A stretch of 64,000 nucleotides of DNA from Pocillopora verrucosa (taxonomy: Eukaryota > Cnidaria > Anthozoa > Scleractinia > Pocilloporidae). The stretch covers positions 15,638,770-15,702,769 of the forward strand of contig NC_089319.1 of the NCBI RefSeq assembly GCF_036669915.1. The letters run 5' to 3'. The notes below the pieces were generated by a model that was given only the letters and a program-made list of their open reading frames with translations, had not been told where the DNA came from and searched no databases. Made by a program: the position numbers and the translations under genes. Positions 22,931 to 33,601 of this stretch are shown here, in pieces. Numbering within the stretch: the stretch's first letter is position 1; every line of letters begins with the position of its first letter.

Positions 22931-23691
22931 TAAACTGTGTCTTGGTCCAATTTTATACTATTTAAATTGTATATTTATGAATGATTTCATGGAAATTCAA
23001 TCTTAAAAGAAAATGAAAATTAATCTATAACCTTATTGATCAGAAACCTATCATTCATTGCACTGATGAGCCCATAGAAAAATTGAAACATACTGGGCTG
23101 GTTATTTAAACAAAGTGTAACCCAAACCACAGTTTTGCACATTCAGTGGACCTCAGGCTTCCTAAGGTATATAAGGGGGTGGATTTAATTAAATAAATGC
23201 CCTTCTGCTGTTAGCTTTCAGCCCTCTTTATACTGTTCACAAAAATAAATGCTCTGATAAAAAGTTCACCAAAATTGAGGATTGTTTAGGATGTGGTTTT
23301 GTTAAACAATGGCTAACCTTTGTTTAAATAATCAGACAACTATGTTCTGCTTTCAGTTTTTTTCATAAAAAAGCTAAAGGCCACTCTCTGTTAGTTTACC
23401 TGCATAATAACCCATGAGGAATGTTAGAAGAATACTTAAAAAAATTTGTAAATCACTTACCTCCAGCTCATGACTTACAAATTTTTCATATGTTTTCCAA
23501 AAATCATACATGGATTATTGCACTGGAAGACTGATACATGGAAAGTGCGGTCTATTGCTTAAATACTCTTTAGCGTCCAGTGGACAATAAATGTTTTATA
23601 ATGTAATTCTCCCTTGCATTCTCATGCTTGGGCTTCCTTTGGCTATTTGCACCACAACATAAAAAGTGCAGCTAATAATAAGATATGAAAG

Positions 23692-23830
23692 GTCTTGGTT
23701 TAGAAAGTTAAGAAATAAGATCCTCAATTTACTAAACTATGAATGTACCTTTACATATGGCTAAAAGAAATCCCAGGGTACATGTCAACCACTCCTCTCC
23801 CATCTTTCAGAAGGGGGATCTTGTTGTTCA
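23692..23830 (+). pseudogene. Relic ORF of a dispersed family, copy B
   Basis: Related to copy A at 21895-22030; see that entry for the shared NPRVHV core. The frame is open for only about 60 codons and has no splice support. Confidence 0.4.
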
Positions 23831-24415
23831 TGTAAGCACTGACTGTGAACTGGCATCTTCTGGTTTTCATGTCAAGGTATTAGTTAGTCAAACATTAAAC
23901 TCTTACTTGTGGTACACCTGACATTTCACAAAAGTTGCTGGTATTTCACAGTCAGAATACTGTGGAGCTTTTCCATCAATTTTCTCCTTGGTTTGCATTA
24001 AATTTTCCTTTTTTTTTCTTTTTCAAAAATATTGAATAGATGCAAATTCATTTGAAACAAAGGATAATGACATTTGAACCAAGGGTAAAACTGAACCATA
24101 TGAACTACATCACAAGAGTGGAATATCATTATAAGGTGCACTGAATTGCATACCTTATGACTAGCCAACAATATTCTAACAAATGTCTTTTAAGAATGAT
24201 TTTAAAATATTTCTTCCACTATGTGGCATCCTAATGGAGTTTTCTCCACCTTTGAAATAATATTTGAAAATGTGTTGACTAGATTCTTACAAAGAAGTAG
24301 AATTTGCTTAGGTGAATACTGCATACAGATACAAAATGTAGCATACCTCTATGTTAACCAGCTAATTTGCATGCATGTATGCCAGATACAGAATTAAAAT
24401 TTTATGCCTTAATCA

Positions 24416-27400
24416 TTATCCAGGCCAGAATCTCCGTTGAACAACTCTCTGGAGTATCCTCTCTGAGACTTCAGTGGTTATTACACAATCAGTTGATAAT
24501 GAAAATTGCGAGGTGGTAGTTTGTGCTTCCTCCATGTCAACATCACTTGGTGTTCCAGGTGCTGCAACAATGTTACGGGTAGATTGACGCCTTTTTTCCA
24601 GAGCAGACTGAAATGTCTCACAAGCACTAGGGAAGTCTTCATCCAGTGAGAATTTCTTTGCCAACTTTGTAGCTGGTCCAATGGCCAATTGTCCATTGAA
24701 TAGCACACGACTGACATGAAAAGATCTTTGATTAAGGCCCTCTTGAAGTTTAATATTCAGATCTTCTAGGGAGACATCTCCACCTTCTGTCTTTCTGATT
24801 TCCTCAATAATAATGTCATAGGCAGTGCCGAAGAGATGTTCCTCAGAGATATTTGCACCAATTATACACCTGGCAACCTATCAAAAGGTAAATTAGCCAA
24901 GGCAATCAAACACAAATATTCAGTAATCGTTAAGTCTTCTAACTGACTCTTAAACTAAGAGGGCAGGAAAGTTTTCCAGTAATGTTGTACCCTTTTTACA
25001 TTTTGCTGGCTACTTCAGTCATCAATTCATGACCAATGATTTTTAAGGAACAGTCACCTCCATTAAAACTCAAATAAACCCCTACAATGTAGTCCAGGTT
25101 AAATAAGATACCTGTCAGTGATCAAACTATGTGTTTTATTTGCTTTCCACAGGTACAGGTAGGTAGGTTTGATAGGTTCCTATGTGGAATACATAATTTC
25201 TATAGATCACAAGACTCATTTGACCACTTCACTAACCAGAAATTTATAAATAGATAATATTAGGCTGTTTCCGCTCTAAGACTAATACATACAATAAATG
25301 CAAAGTTGCATGTCAAACCAGTCAATGACAATCATATACTAGTCACCTTATTCAATGGTTAACATACACTGTTTTAATTAATAAATGTGGACATTTGGCA
25401 AGTTGTATCAACTCACTATTATTTTTCCAAGCCCCAAAGGGGCAAGGAAATAAAAGATTTATTCTTCCACTACTATTTCATTTCTTGGTACTTTGATTTA
25501 GTTTGCAAAACACATCCAATGGCCTATCTGTACATCATATTGATCGCAAAAGGAAGACGTAAAAGACACAAAAGGAAGACGTAAAAAACCAACTTTGGTT
25601 AACAAAAACAAAACCATTCACCAAGTTTCACTTGTGACCAACAAAAAAAATATGCTGTGCTTAATAGTTGTTTCTTTAAAAAGCAAGCCTAAAAAAGGGA
25701 AAAAAATAATCAAAATTTGGAGTGCTCATAGTGGCAATTTTGTTGCTCCGTATTTTTTGACTTGTTCTATGGTGTAATATCATAGCACATTTTGCAGGTT
25801 CTCATGACCTTAACTGGTAAAATGACTATCATGATAATTATAGTGAAATGATAAATTAATGAAGTTATCAACAAGCAATTACATTTTTCAAAGAAAACCC
25901 TCCAGTCAGGATTTGATTCAAGTCAATGAACAGATTTCAGTTGACTTGTGCACCAAATGACAAAAAATCAAGTCATGAAAGCAATTTACTTGAAGTTCAT
26001 TTGGCAAGACTTATCAATATAAGAGAATTTTCTTAGGATAGTTGCCACACACTTTTGGGAAAACTTTCCCTTGAAATTTTAGAACTTATTAACATCCACA
26101 GAAAATCAGATTTTATAAGTTCCTATGGATAAAAACAAGAGTTTGGAAAATTCCTGAAAAGTAGTCCCTTGAAATTTTGCCAGCAAAATGAGTCTCTACA
26201 CCACTTGCATATGCCCAGTTGCACAATATGCATGTCCAGTCTTTGATACTGCTCTACCACAATATCTCTCCAATCAGTTAGAACACCAGCAGAAGTAAGC
26301 ACTACGCATAATAAGCACTAATGATTTATCTTATAGACAGGCTTTAGAAGTTTTTAACATACCTACCTTGTATGACATGAGAGAGGCAATTGTAATTCAA
26401 TGTTTAAAGAGATAAGTAATAACAACAATCACAAACTTTATTCACTACTTCCGCCACCTTGCCTTGGCATGTTGTGAACATGGAAAATCACAAGTTCCAA
26501 GTCCTGCGTTTTAACACCAATCATTTTAGAGACAGTTTTATTGTAAGCCATTGCCAATAGCATGTCCTTGTACAACTCATATATTAATTGATCTGATTTC
26601 GAATAATTTTAGTTTTATCTTAATTAAAATTAGTGTTTACATAATGATAACCTTTATTATTGTTAAATTCTTATGAATTAACTTTCTTAATTTATTATTA
26701 TATAATTTGTAGCTATGATTAATTTACATTTTACACTCTTGTAAAAGTTGTTGTTATTCAGCCCTTGGGCTGCAAGGGTAATTTTAATAAAACCATCTAT
26801 CTATCTACAATACTGTATCTCTCTGATCTTGGGAGTGTAAGGGTAAAGAGCCTTTAAATTCTTACCTCAAAAATAAATTTGACATCGGGTATCTGGAAAA
26901 ATTTACCACCTGTCTTTAGAGAAATTCCTGTGAAAAAGTCTGTCACTAAGTCATGTGCTGGGTCCGGAATGTATGCTGGCTCTGGCTGGGGGACCACAAT
27001 AGTATGAAGAGTGACATAATTCTTTGTAAGCTGATGACAGAGCTTCATCACATCATGGCCATGTTCACACCGAAAATTTTCAAGAGTTTTTCTTTGATCC
27101 AATATGGCTGCAATCAAATTGATGAAGCCAAAATGCTATTAATCATGATTCATGAATCTTATCAAATTACAGTAATAATCTAAATATTTCTATGTGAAAG
27201 CATAAATGAAAGCAGTCTTGTCTCATTCATAGCTTTACCACAACCTCAAGGAAGTAACCCTATACTTTGCAGCCACAGAGGGTATTATATAAGCAAGGCA
27301 AAATCCTACAGCTGTAAGCATTATCCAGGCACTGAGTCCCTGTAGCTTTTCTCATAATTCATTACAAATGAATTTCTTTACACTCACGCAGTAATATGCA

Positions 27401-30031
27401 GACTTTGATGGCGTTTCTGCGACACTTATCATTGTCATCACCAACTTCACTGAGTTGGACTGCTAGTGCCAGTCCATCTGCTAGCCCTCTTGTTCCACCT
27501 GGCCTTCCAAGACGACGCAAGTTCTCTATGGTTTCTTTCATAGCATCCCTTCTGTCTGTAAATTTTTGTATGAGTGCTGTTTTATTGATTTGAGGATCAC
27601 CAGATCGCATTCCAGGGCGTGGATGCCTTTGATGGTTTTGGTAACTGATGAGTGCCAGTCTGAGATGGAAACTGTCGAAAATATCATTGATCAGATACCT
27701 CAGTTGAGTCTTCAGACGTTGTAACAGCACTGGATTTGATAAAGCACAGTCAACAACTAGAATCAGGTCCAGGTTTTTATCATCATGATTGCAATCTGTA
27801 TATGCAGCAAAGAAAACAGAAAAAAAATTAAAACATTCACAGAACAGAACAGCATATCAAAATGCACAGAACATTCTTTCCAATTTTGTTCACAAGTCTG
27901 TATATCAGCTGTAAATAGGATGAGATGGCAAAGAAAGGAAAAATCAAGGAAAAAGTTACTGGTAGATTTTTTTTAGTCTAGTTATTTCCTTCTGAGTTCT
28001 CCTCATAATTTCATTAAATTGTCAAGGTGAGAGGTGATGAGGAAAAACTCATCAAAGCAACAACTAGGCACTCTGATCTAACACCAAATTGTTGGGGCTA
28101 CAAGGACGACTGTAAGAACTGTGTGATTGACTGAGCAATTGATATTGGGATCTTGAGAGTGAAATGGGTTAATATCAAAACAACAAATCTAAACGACTAA
28201 CTGTACTTGGGCTACAAAAATATCACCCTATTGAAAAACACATTTTACTAACAGTAATTGACCGGATAATTTTTGATATCCCACTATACATCTCCACACC
28301 TGTTATGCTGAGAAGAATATTGCTTGGAAAAAATTTAACTCTAACCTTGACTAAAAATGAGTCATCGTTGATTCACATCATTTACTAACTTACAGTAAGA
28401 CTACATAAATATCTTATGCAAACTTATATTGTTGACTGAAATTTTTTTAATTCTCGAGAGGGTTCAAACACCACAGCCTGTTCCAATTTTGCAGTTAAAT
28501 GCTTGAAGTCAAAGCCCAACACTTTGCTTTGATTTATGAACATGAGCATCTATGTCACTTTTCTCTATTATCATTTTAGTAATTTCCTCATCTCCAAAGT
28601 TTGTCATCTTTTACTTTCAATTAACATATTAAGTAAATAATTGTGATGACCATTTTGCTGGTTGATTCCACTTTGTCATTTTTATGAGTTAACATCCACA
28701 CTGTTACAAACACTCACCTGGAGTGATTAAAGAGAGTGAGCGTGTAATTGGCTGCAATAGAATTTGGGATTCATTGCCAATTCTCACTGCTTTGACCCCG
28801 CAATGGTTAAGCCAAGGGAGTTTGTGAATAGCAGCCCATCGAAGGTTGTCTACCATTTCCTTCCTATTGGGGATTTTAAAATTTAAATTCCACCAATTGA
28901 CTCCCACTTGCTCACTTCTTTCTAGGTGTATTTCTGAGGGATCAAAACCCAGAAATGCATTCATGCTGTGCACAAGGTTTTTTTGCACATTGACATCTGC
29001 TTCTTGCATACCAAAAGAGAAGCACACCAGCTCTACAGCTGCAGAAGTAACAAATAAAATTTGTCTTTGGTAAAATGAACACTTTTTTATTGCATCAAAA
29101 ACAAATGACTCGGACTATCAACCCTCTCTTACCCTCTCTTACTTCGAACTGACTTGATCTTATTCAATCATGTTACCCTGAATCTAATTGTCATGCATTT
29201 CCTGTACTTAGTACACTTAGTTTAATTTGACCCTCAGTACCTTGAATCCTTTAAAACTTTTTCCAATTTTTTTTCGTTTATTTAAAATATAACAGTGCTA
29301 ACTGTCCTCCAAAATAATGGATTTTTGTGAGAAACCACAGTATTCTTCGTCTATTCTTTTTGTATTGCAATGTTGGAATGTGTTAGTCCAGTCATGTTTC
29401 CAGGGGCTGGGATACATTGAACTGCTGTTCACTGATTATTAAAATCAAATCTGGGATTTGGGTAGGGCATTTGAACGCAATTTTTGGCCCCAATTTGGGG
29501 ACGGGAATTTGAACAAACCAATCTGCAAAATTTCAAATGCCCAAGAGGGGGAGGGCGCGTTGACGCTTCGAATTGATCGGCGTATAACACTGGTTTTATC
29601 TTAGGGCACTTATGAATTAATTTAGTCCTTGATCTTATGATATTAAAAAATCAACCATTTATATATCGGCATTATTCTAATTACAAAGAAAAATGAGGAA
29701 AACCCAATGCTGTCACATTACCTGGTGATTCGCTCTGTCTATAAGCTGTTACACGTTTCACGAGATCGAGCCTTCGAACGTCCGTTAAAAGTTTCTCAAG
29801 GTTGCCTAAGTTGTCCTCTCCCAAGAGACCCTGTTGTATCATTTTTGAAAACAAATCTCTTGGTTTGCTACACTTCTCCAGATGTCCTGAGGGGATGGAT
29901 CCCTTCAGTAGAAATTTCAAGCCTTGTAACTGGTCTTCCTCGATTTCTTGAGACAGTCGCTCCAAGAATCTTCGAAACTTGTTCAGTATGATTCCTCCGC
30001 TCACAACAACCCGAGAATCGCCATGAGCCAT
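24416..30031 (-). CDS. Death effector domain plus von Willebrand A-type protein
   Basis: Five minus-strand exons: 30031-29722, 29038-28718, 27795-27388, 27107-26866, 24877-24416; phases 1,1,1,0; 580 aa. Residues about 15-95 match a death effector domain: FRRFLERLSQEI, LKFLL, an IP-x3-LE helix, DLFSKMIQQGLL, NLGNLEKLL and the hallmark RRLDL. DEDs assemble caspase-8/FADD-type complexes. Residues 104-210 form a small unrecognised domain (FLGFDPSEI, NWWNLNF, GVKAVRIG). Residues 220-430 look like a vWA fold: DLILVVDCALS (D226, S230), GGTRGLADGL, and TGGKFF (412-417). The MIDAS is imperfect (D-C-A-L-S in place of DxSxS), so metal binding is doubtful. The C-terminal 150 residues are unassigned. No membrane segment, so probably cytosolic. 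The exact architecture is not known to me from vertebrates. Confidence 0.83.
26440..26810 (+). mobile_element. Probable 3' end of a LINE-type retroelement
   Basis: Within intron 4 of the DED gene. A terminal hairpin (CAGCCC-TT-GGGCTG, 26759-26772) is followed by AATAAAA and an (ATCT)n tail (26795-26806), the signature of CR1/L2-like LINE or LINE-mobilised ends. No reverse transcriptase is present; the left boundary is approximate. Confidence 0.5.
27990..28172 (-). mobile_element. MITE-like element of the TTAACCC...CTCTCA family
   Basis: On the minus strand it begins ATTAACCCATTTCACTCTCAAG, like the ends at 31739 and 32516, and has the same internal GGTGTTAGATCA-type block. It lies in intron 2 of the DED gene. 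The far end is approximate. Confidence 0.5.
29455..29590. repeat. Dispersed repeat related to 13340-13525
   Basis: Contains palindromic TTTGGCCCCAATTTGGGG-like sequence, a GAGGGGGAGGG run and ends GAATTGATCGGCGTATAACA. It lies in intron 1 of the DED gene. Family unknown. Confidence 0.4.
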
Positions 30032-32272
30032 GAGTGCGAGCCATCAACCAAGTAAAGCCGTCTGAATGTTGCCTTCATCTAGTTTTCAGGTTCATGTCAT
30101 GCTGCAAATTCACGAATCAACAAAACTTCCATCGCCTTTCGCGGAAGGAGTTGTGAACTATTTTGCATGACAACGCTAAAAGAGGTCATTTACAAGTCGA
30201 TAACATTAAATAAGTCATATTCCGAACCTCGTACCCAGGGTCTTTATTCAAAGGTCGCCCCGTCCTAAGGGACCGACAACAGATACATGCCCATCGATGT
30301 CCACCGCCCTTTAGCCTTCACATCCACTTCCTTCATGACGTGTTTGAGGAGTAACTCTTCCTCTCCAGCAAAAAAACATTCGAATCAGGCCTAGAAAGTC
30401 TTGTGAGCTTAGAGAAGCAAGGAAAACAAATAGCAAAGGTTTTTGGAATTGCCCTTTTTGGGGCTATAGAATACACATTCATACATGCCCACAGGTGGCC
30501 TGCAACTTCAGACATGCTTTTTTATACTCGTACCACAACATTTTTACGCATGAAGAATAAGTGTAAGAAAAAGACAACGAAAAAAATTCTGGGATTGTAT
30601 CCAATTTTCTGGTTTTGTGGGGGAGCATGCATGAGTCTAGAAACTTAAGTGGCCCTAGACCAATCCACAAACATGCACCCCCGGCAATAGTTTTTTTTCA
30701 TCCCCCCCCCCCCCCCCGAGTGTAAAATAGTCTTCACTGACTTGGTTTATATTTAACATCTCGGAAAATTTTTCCCTTGCCTAACTTGGATGTAAAAGCT
30801 ACCTTTAAGAAAGATACAGATAGAGCAGGATAACATAACCTGTTGCTTGTTGGAGTCAGGTGAGCTGGTGCAGTAGTCATTGGGTTGATTGGCACTTCAA
30901 TCACAAAAAATAATTTGAAAATGACTAAATTGTCCATGTAAATACTTGGGAAGTGTGTTCAAATGGGTGTTCTCGCTACTTGAGGGTTTTTTTCCATGCA
31001 CATCCTACAGCAAAGTGGAGCATCCACACTCATAAGCTTTTGTGTAGGTATCTTTTTCAGTCATTTAACTAAAGCTGAGTCCCAGCATACTACACCACTC
31101 CTTCAGTAAGGGGTAAATCAAATGCAACATATCATCAGTGGCCACCCACTGTATTAGAAATCAAACAGAAAATTTTCTCAAACCCAAAAAGACAAAAGAA
31201 ACTGAACAACCTCTATCTTAACTTGCTTTTAATTAGGAATAATAACTCTGAAATAAGAATAAAACTTGCTGAGCAGGTTCACTCTTAAATGTACACAAGT
31301 TAAGCTGCCCTTTTTGCTTTCATCATGAGTGTTGTAATAACATACTTCTTGCTGAACTGGGGTTAACCAATACTATCCATTTCGTGACTTCCTCTTCTGT
31401 CAACTGCTATATTAATCAATGATTAAACAAATATGACAAAATTTCATTTCTATTTACATAGTAATGGCAACAATAGTGGCCCTTACAGCAAGCATTACAA
31501 TAAGAGCGATGACAGTAAAAATACAAAAAGATGGAAAGGGGGTTGGAGAGAATTTGTGTATATAGCAGGTAGCCCTTGACAACACATCCCACAATTTTGT
31601 TAATGAATGGAGGATTATGATTGGTGCAGTATGGCTACATCAGAAAATGTTCTTGACAAGGGTAAGTTTCATACACTACTCAAGAATTTCTTTGTTGTGG
31701 CCACAAAGACACTGACTGACATTTCTGAGTATTCATTTAACTCTTTCACTCTCAATATCTTGATAAAAATTCACCTTACTGTCTGCTGCAGGCAATATGT
31801 TTTGTATTAAGTTTGTTTTAAGAATTTGGTGTTGGAGCAAATGATAATCCACCAGTTACTATTTTTTGCAATTCTCATTACTTGTTTGCTTGAATTGCAT
31901 TCATGCTGTAAGGAGAAATTATGTCTTAGTCACTGCTGAGAGTGAAAGGGTCAAAGAAAGATACAATCACCAGTGCCATTATTCTGCTTGCAAGTAAAAT
32001 TACTGTCAGTAATTTAATTTATAATTTTGGTTATAATAATATTACAATCATCATTGGTCTTGTGATTATAAGATCCTATGGCACGCACCATTAGTGTTTA
32101 AAAATAAATCATTAAAAGTATGGGGTATGCCAGCAGGTACTTTCTTAACTGTCTCTCAAACCTTAAAGCAATGTAAATTACAAAATATTTCACATTCACA
32201 AAGTGAAATTTGTTGCAAAGGCTAAACAGCAATATCATTTTATTGTCCGAGACCTTCCTCATTGATGATTGA
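30032..32272. other. Intergenic between the DED gene and BAX
   Basis: Includes the DED gene promoter side, a C16 homopolymer (30702-30717) and a MITE-like element (31739-31951). Short open frames show no splice or family support. Confidence 0.55.
31739..31951. mobile_element. MITE-like element with CTTTCACTCTCA terminal repeats
   Basis: Starts AACTCTTTCACTCTCA and ends TGAGAGTGAAAGGGT, an imperfect inverted pair of about 14 bp. The internal blocks GAATTTGGTGTTGGA and ATTCTCATTACTTGTTTGCT match the element at 32516-32723. Confidence 0.65.
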
Positions 32273-33601
32273 CTACTGTTTACGATATAGCAGGTAAAAG
32301 CCAAGAGCACAGATACAGCTGAAGACAAAGTAAACCTGAACATCGTGCTTCTTTCTCAAAGCCTTGAAGTAATCAACCACAGATTCCTGCAAAAAGGAAA
32401 GAGCTTTTTGATAAGAGCACAAAAGATACAGTACTTGAAACAGGTGTGGAGAAAAAAAGGAGCTTTACATTAGTTTTGAGTGGGAGAACTAAAATATGCA
32501 AGATTTATAAAGATTTAACCCTTTTAACTCCCCAGATCTGATTGCTAATCCTCCCCTCTAACTGCTACACATTTCCTTGTAAATTAGTTATGAGAATTTC
32601 ATGTTAGATCAAGATAACTTCTTCCTGATAAGTTTGAGTATTCTCATTACTGGTTTGCTGGACAATGTACAGATATTATGAGAAGACATAACATGTTAAT
32701 CACTTCTGGGAGTCAGCAGGGTTTATGTATTGTTTTGCCATTTTGGAACAGCATTTTCTGCCATACTGCTATTTTCAAATAGTTTCAATTCCAAGACATC
32801 AGTAACAACAGCTGGGTACATGGCAATTCTATAAGCAATATTCTCTGACATGACAATGTGCACAAGATGCCTGTAGAGTTTTTTTTTTTTTTTTTAATAA
32901 ACTCTACAAACATTAGATGATGGCTGTGTATTAAATTAAAGAATAAATGCCTCACTGGATTACAAACTTTCCTTGCTTGTTGATAATCTCACAAAACTGG
33001 TAAATGCTGAGTGAAAACCATACAAACATTTTTCATATAGTAGACATTCATATTGGATTAAAAAAACCAAAAACAAAACAAGACTCACCCATCCTCCTTG
33101 TTCAAAAATCCACTTGGCCAAGCGGTCCTTGATAAATTCACACACCCACCCAATAATCATTTTGATGAGTGGTATTTGGTTGATGACTTGTAATGCTAGC
33201 TTGTAGCCAAAGTAGAAAAGAGTCACTATTCGTCCCCAATTTACTTTACCATCATTAAATATCTGAGCCCCAACTTGAAGAAATGTATCAAAAGCAGTGT
33301 CTTTGGAGACAACTACTTGTGATATCAAATTGTTCAAAGTGGTATCATTCGCTAAACGATCTCCAATGTCACGAATGACATGAGCCACTTCCTTGTTGAC
33401 TCTTTTTTGATTTTCACTCAGTTCTTGTGGAACGGGGAGGCCATCTGCACGAAAACACTCGCCTAAAAAGGTGGTGACAATGGCTGGTGCTTGCCCTGAT
33501 ACTTCGTCTACACTATTGGCTCTTTGATAAGATGGCCTTTGCTCACCATTACCATCCTGTTCATCATCTGATTGTCTTCTGGAGCCCCCACCAGGAGCCA
33601 T
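32273..33601 (-). CDS. BAX: BAX-like pro-apoptotic BCL-2 family protein
   Basis: Two coding exons on the minus strand, 33601-33089 and 32386-32273, joined in phase 0; 208 aa. BH3 at about 71-86 (VAHVIRDIGDRLAND, with the IGD core), BH1 at 116-133 (NDGKVNWGRIVTLFYF), BH2 at 164-177 (WIFEQGGWESVV) and a C-terminal hydrophobic anchor (188-205) ending in basic residues. The BH1 and TFLQVGAQIFNDG context is closer to BAX than BAK. BAX-type proteins insert in the outer mitochondrial membrane and release cytochrome c. The N-terminal 40 residues are polar and poorly conserved. The ATG lies 9 nt inside an exon preceded by a strong acceptor, and a donor at 35538/35537 (minus) suggests a 5'UTR exon near 35540-35700. 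Confidence 0.93.
32516..32723. mobile_element. MITE-like element in BAX intron
   Basis: Starts TTAACCCTTTTAACTCCCCAG and ends CTTCTGGGAGTCAGCAGGG. Shares internal CTACACATTTCCTTGTAAATTAGTTA and TTCTCATTACTGGTTTGCTG blocks with other copies in the window. Related sequence also occurs in intron 4 of both secreted-protein genes (about 13850 and 17580), so that copy predates the duplication. Confidence 0.6.
32872..32908. repeat. Inverted repeat around a T-run
   Basis: TGTAGAGTTT and AAACTCTACA form 10-bp arms around a T-rich loop in the BAX intron. Probably a simple-sequence foldback; function unknown. Confidence 0.7.

Larger units (their letters stand above)
21630..24415. other. Intergenic interval between TMEM183 and the DED gene
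   Basis: Contains the promoter side of TMEM183, two relic reading frames of one repeat family (21895-22030 and 23692-23830) and a hairpin at 22902-22930. No intact gene seen. Confidence 0.6.
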
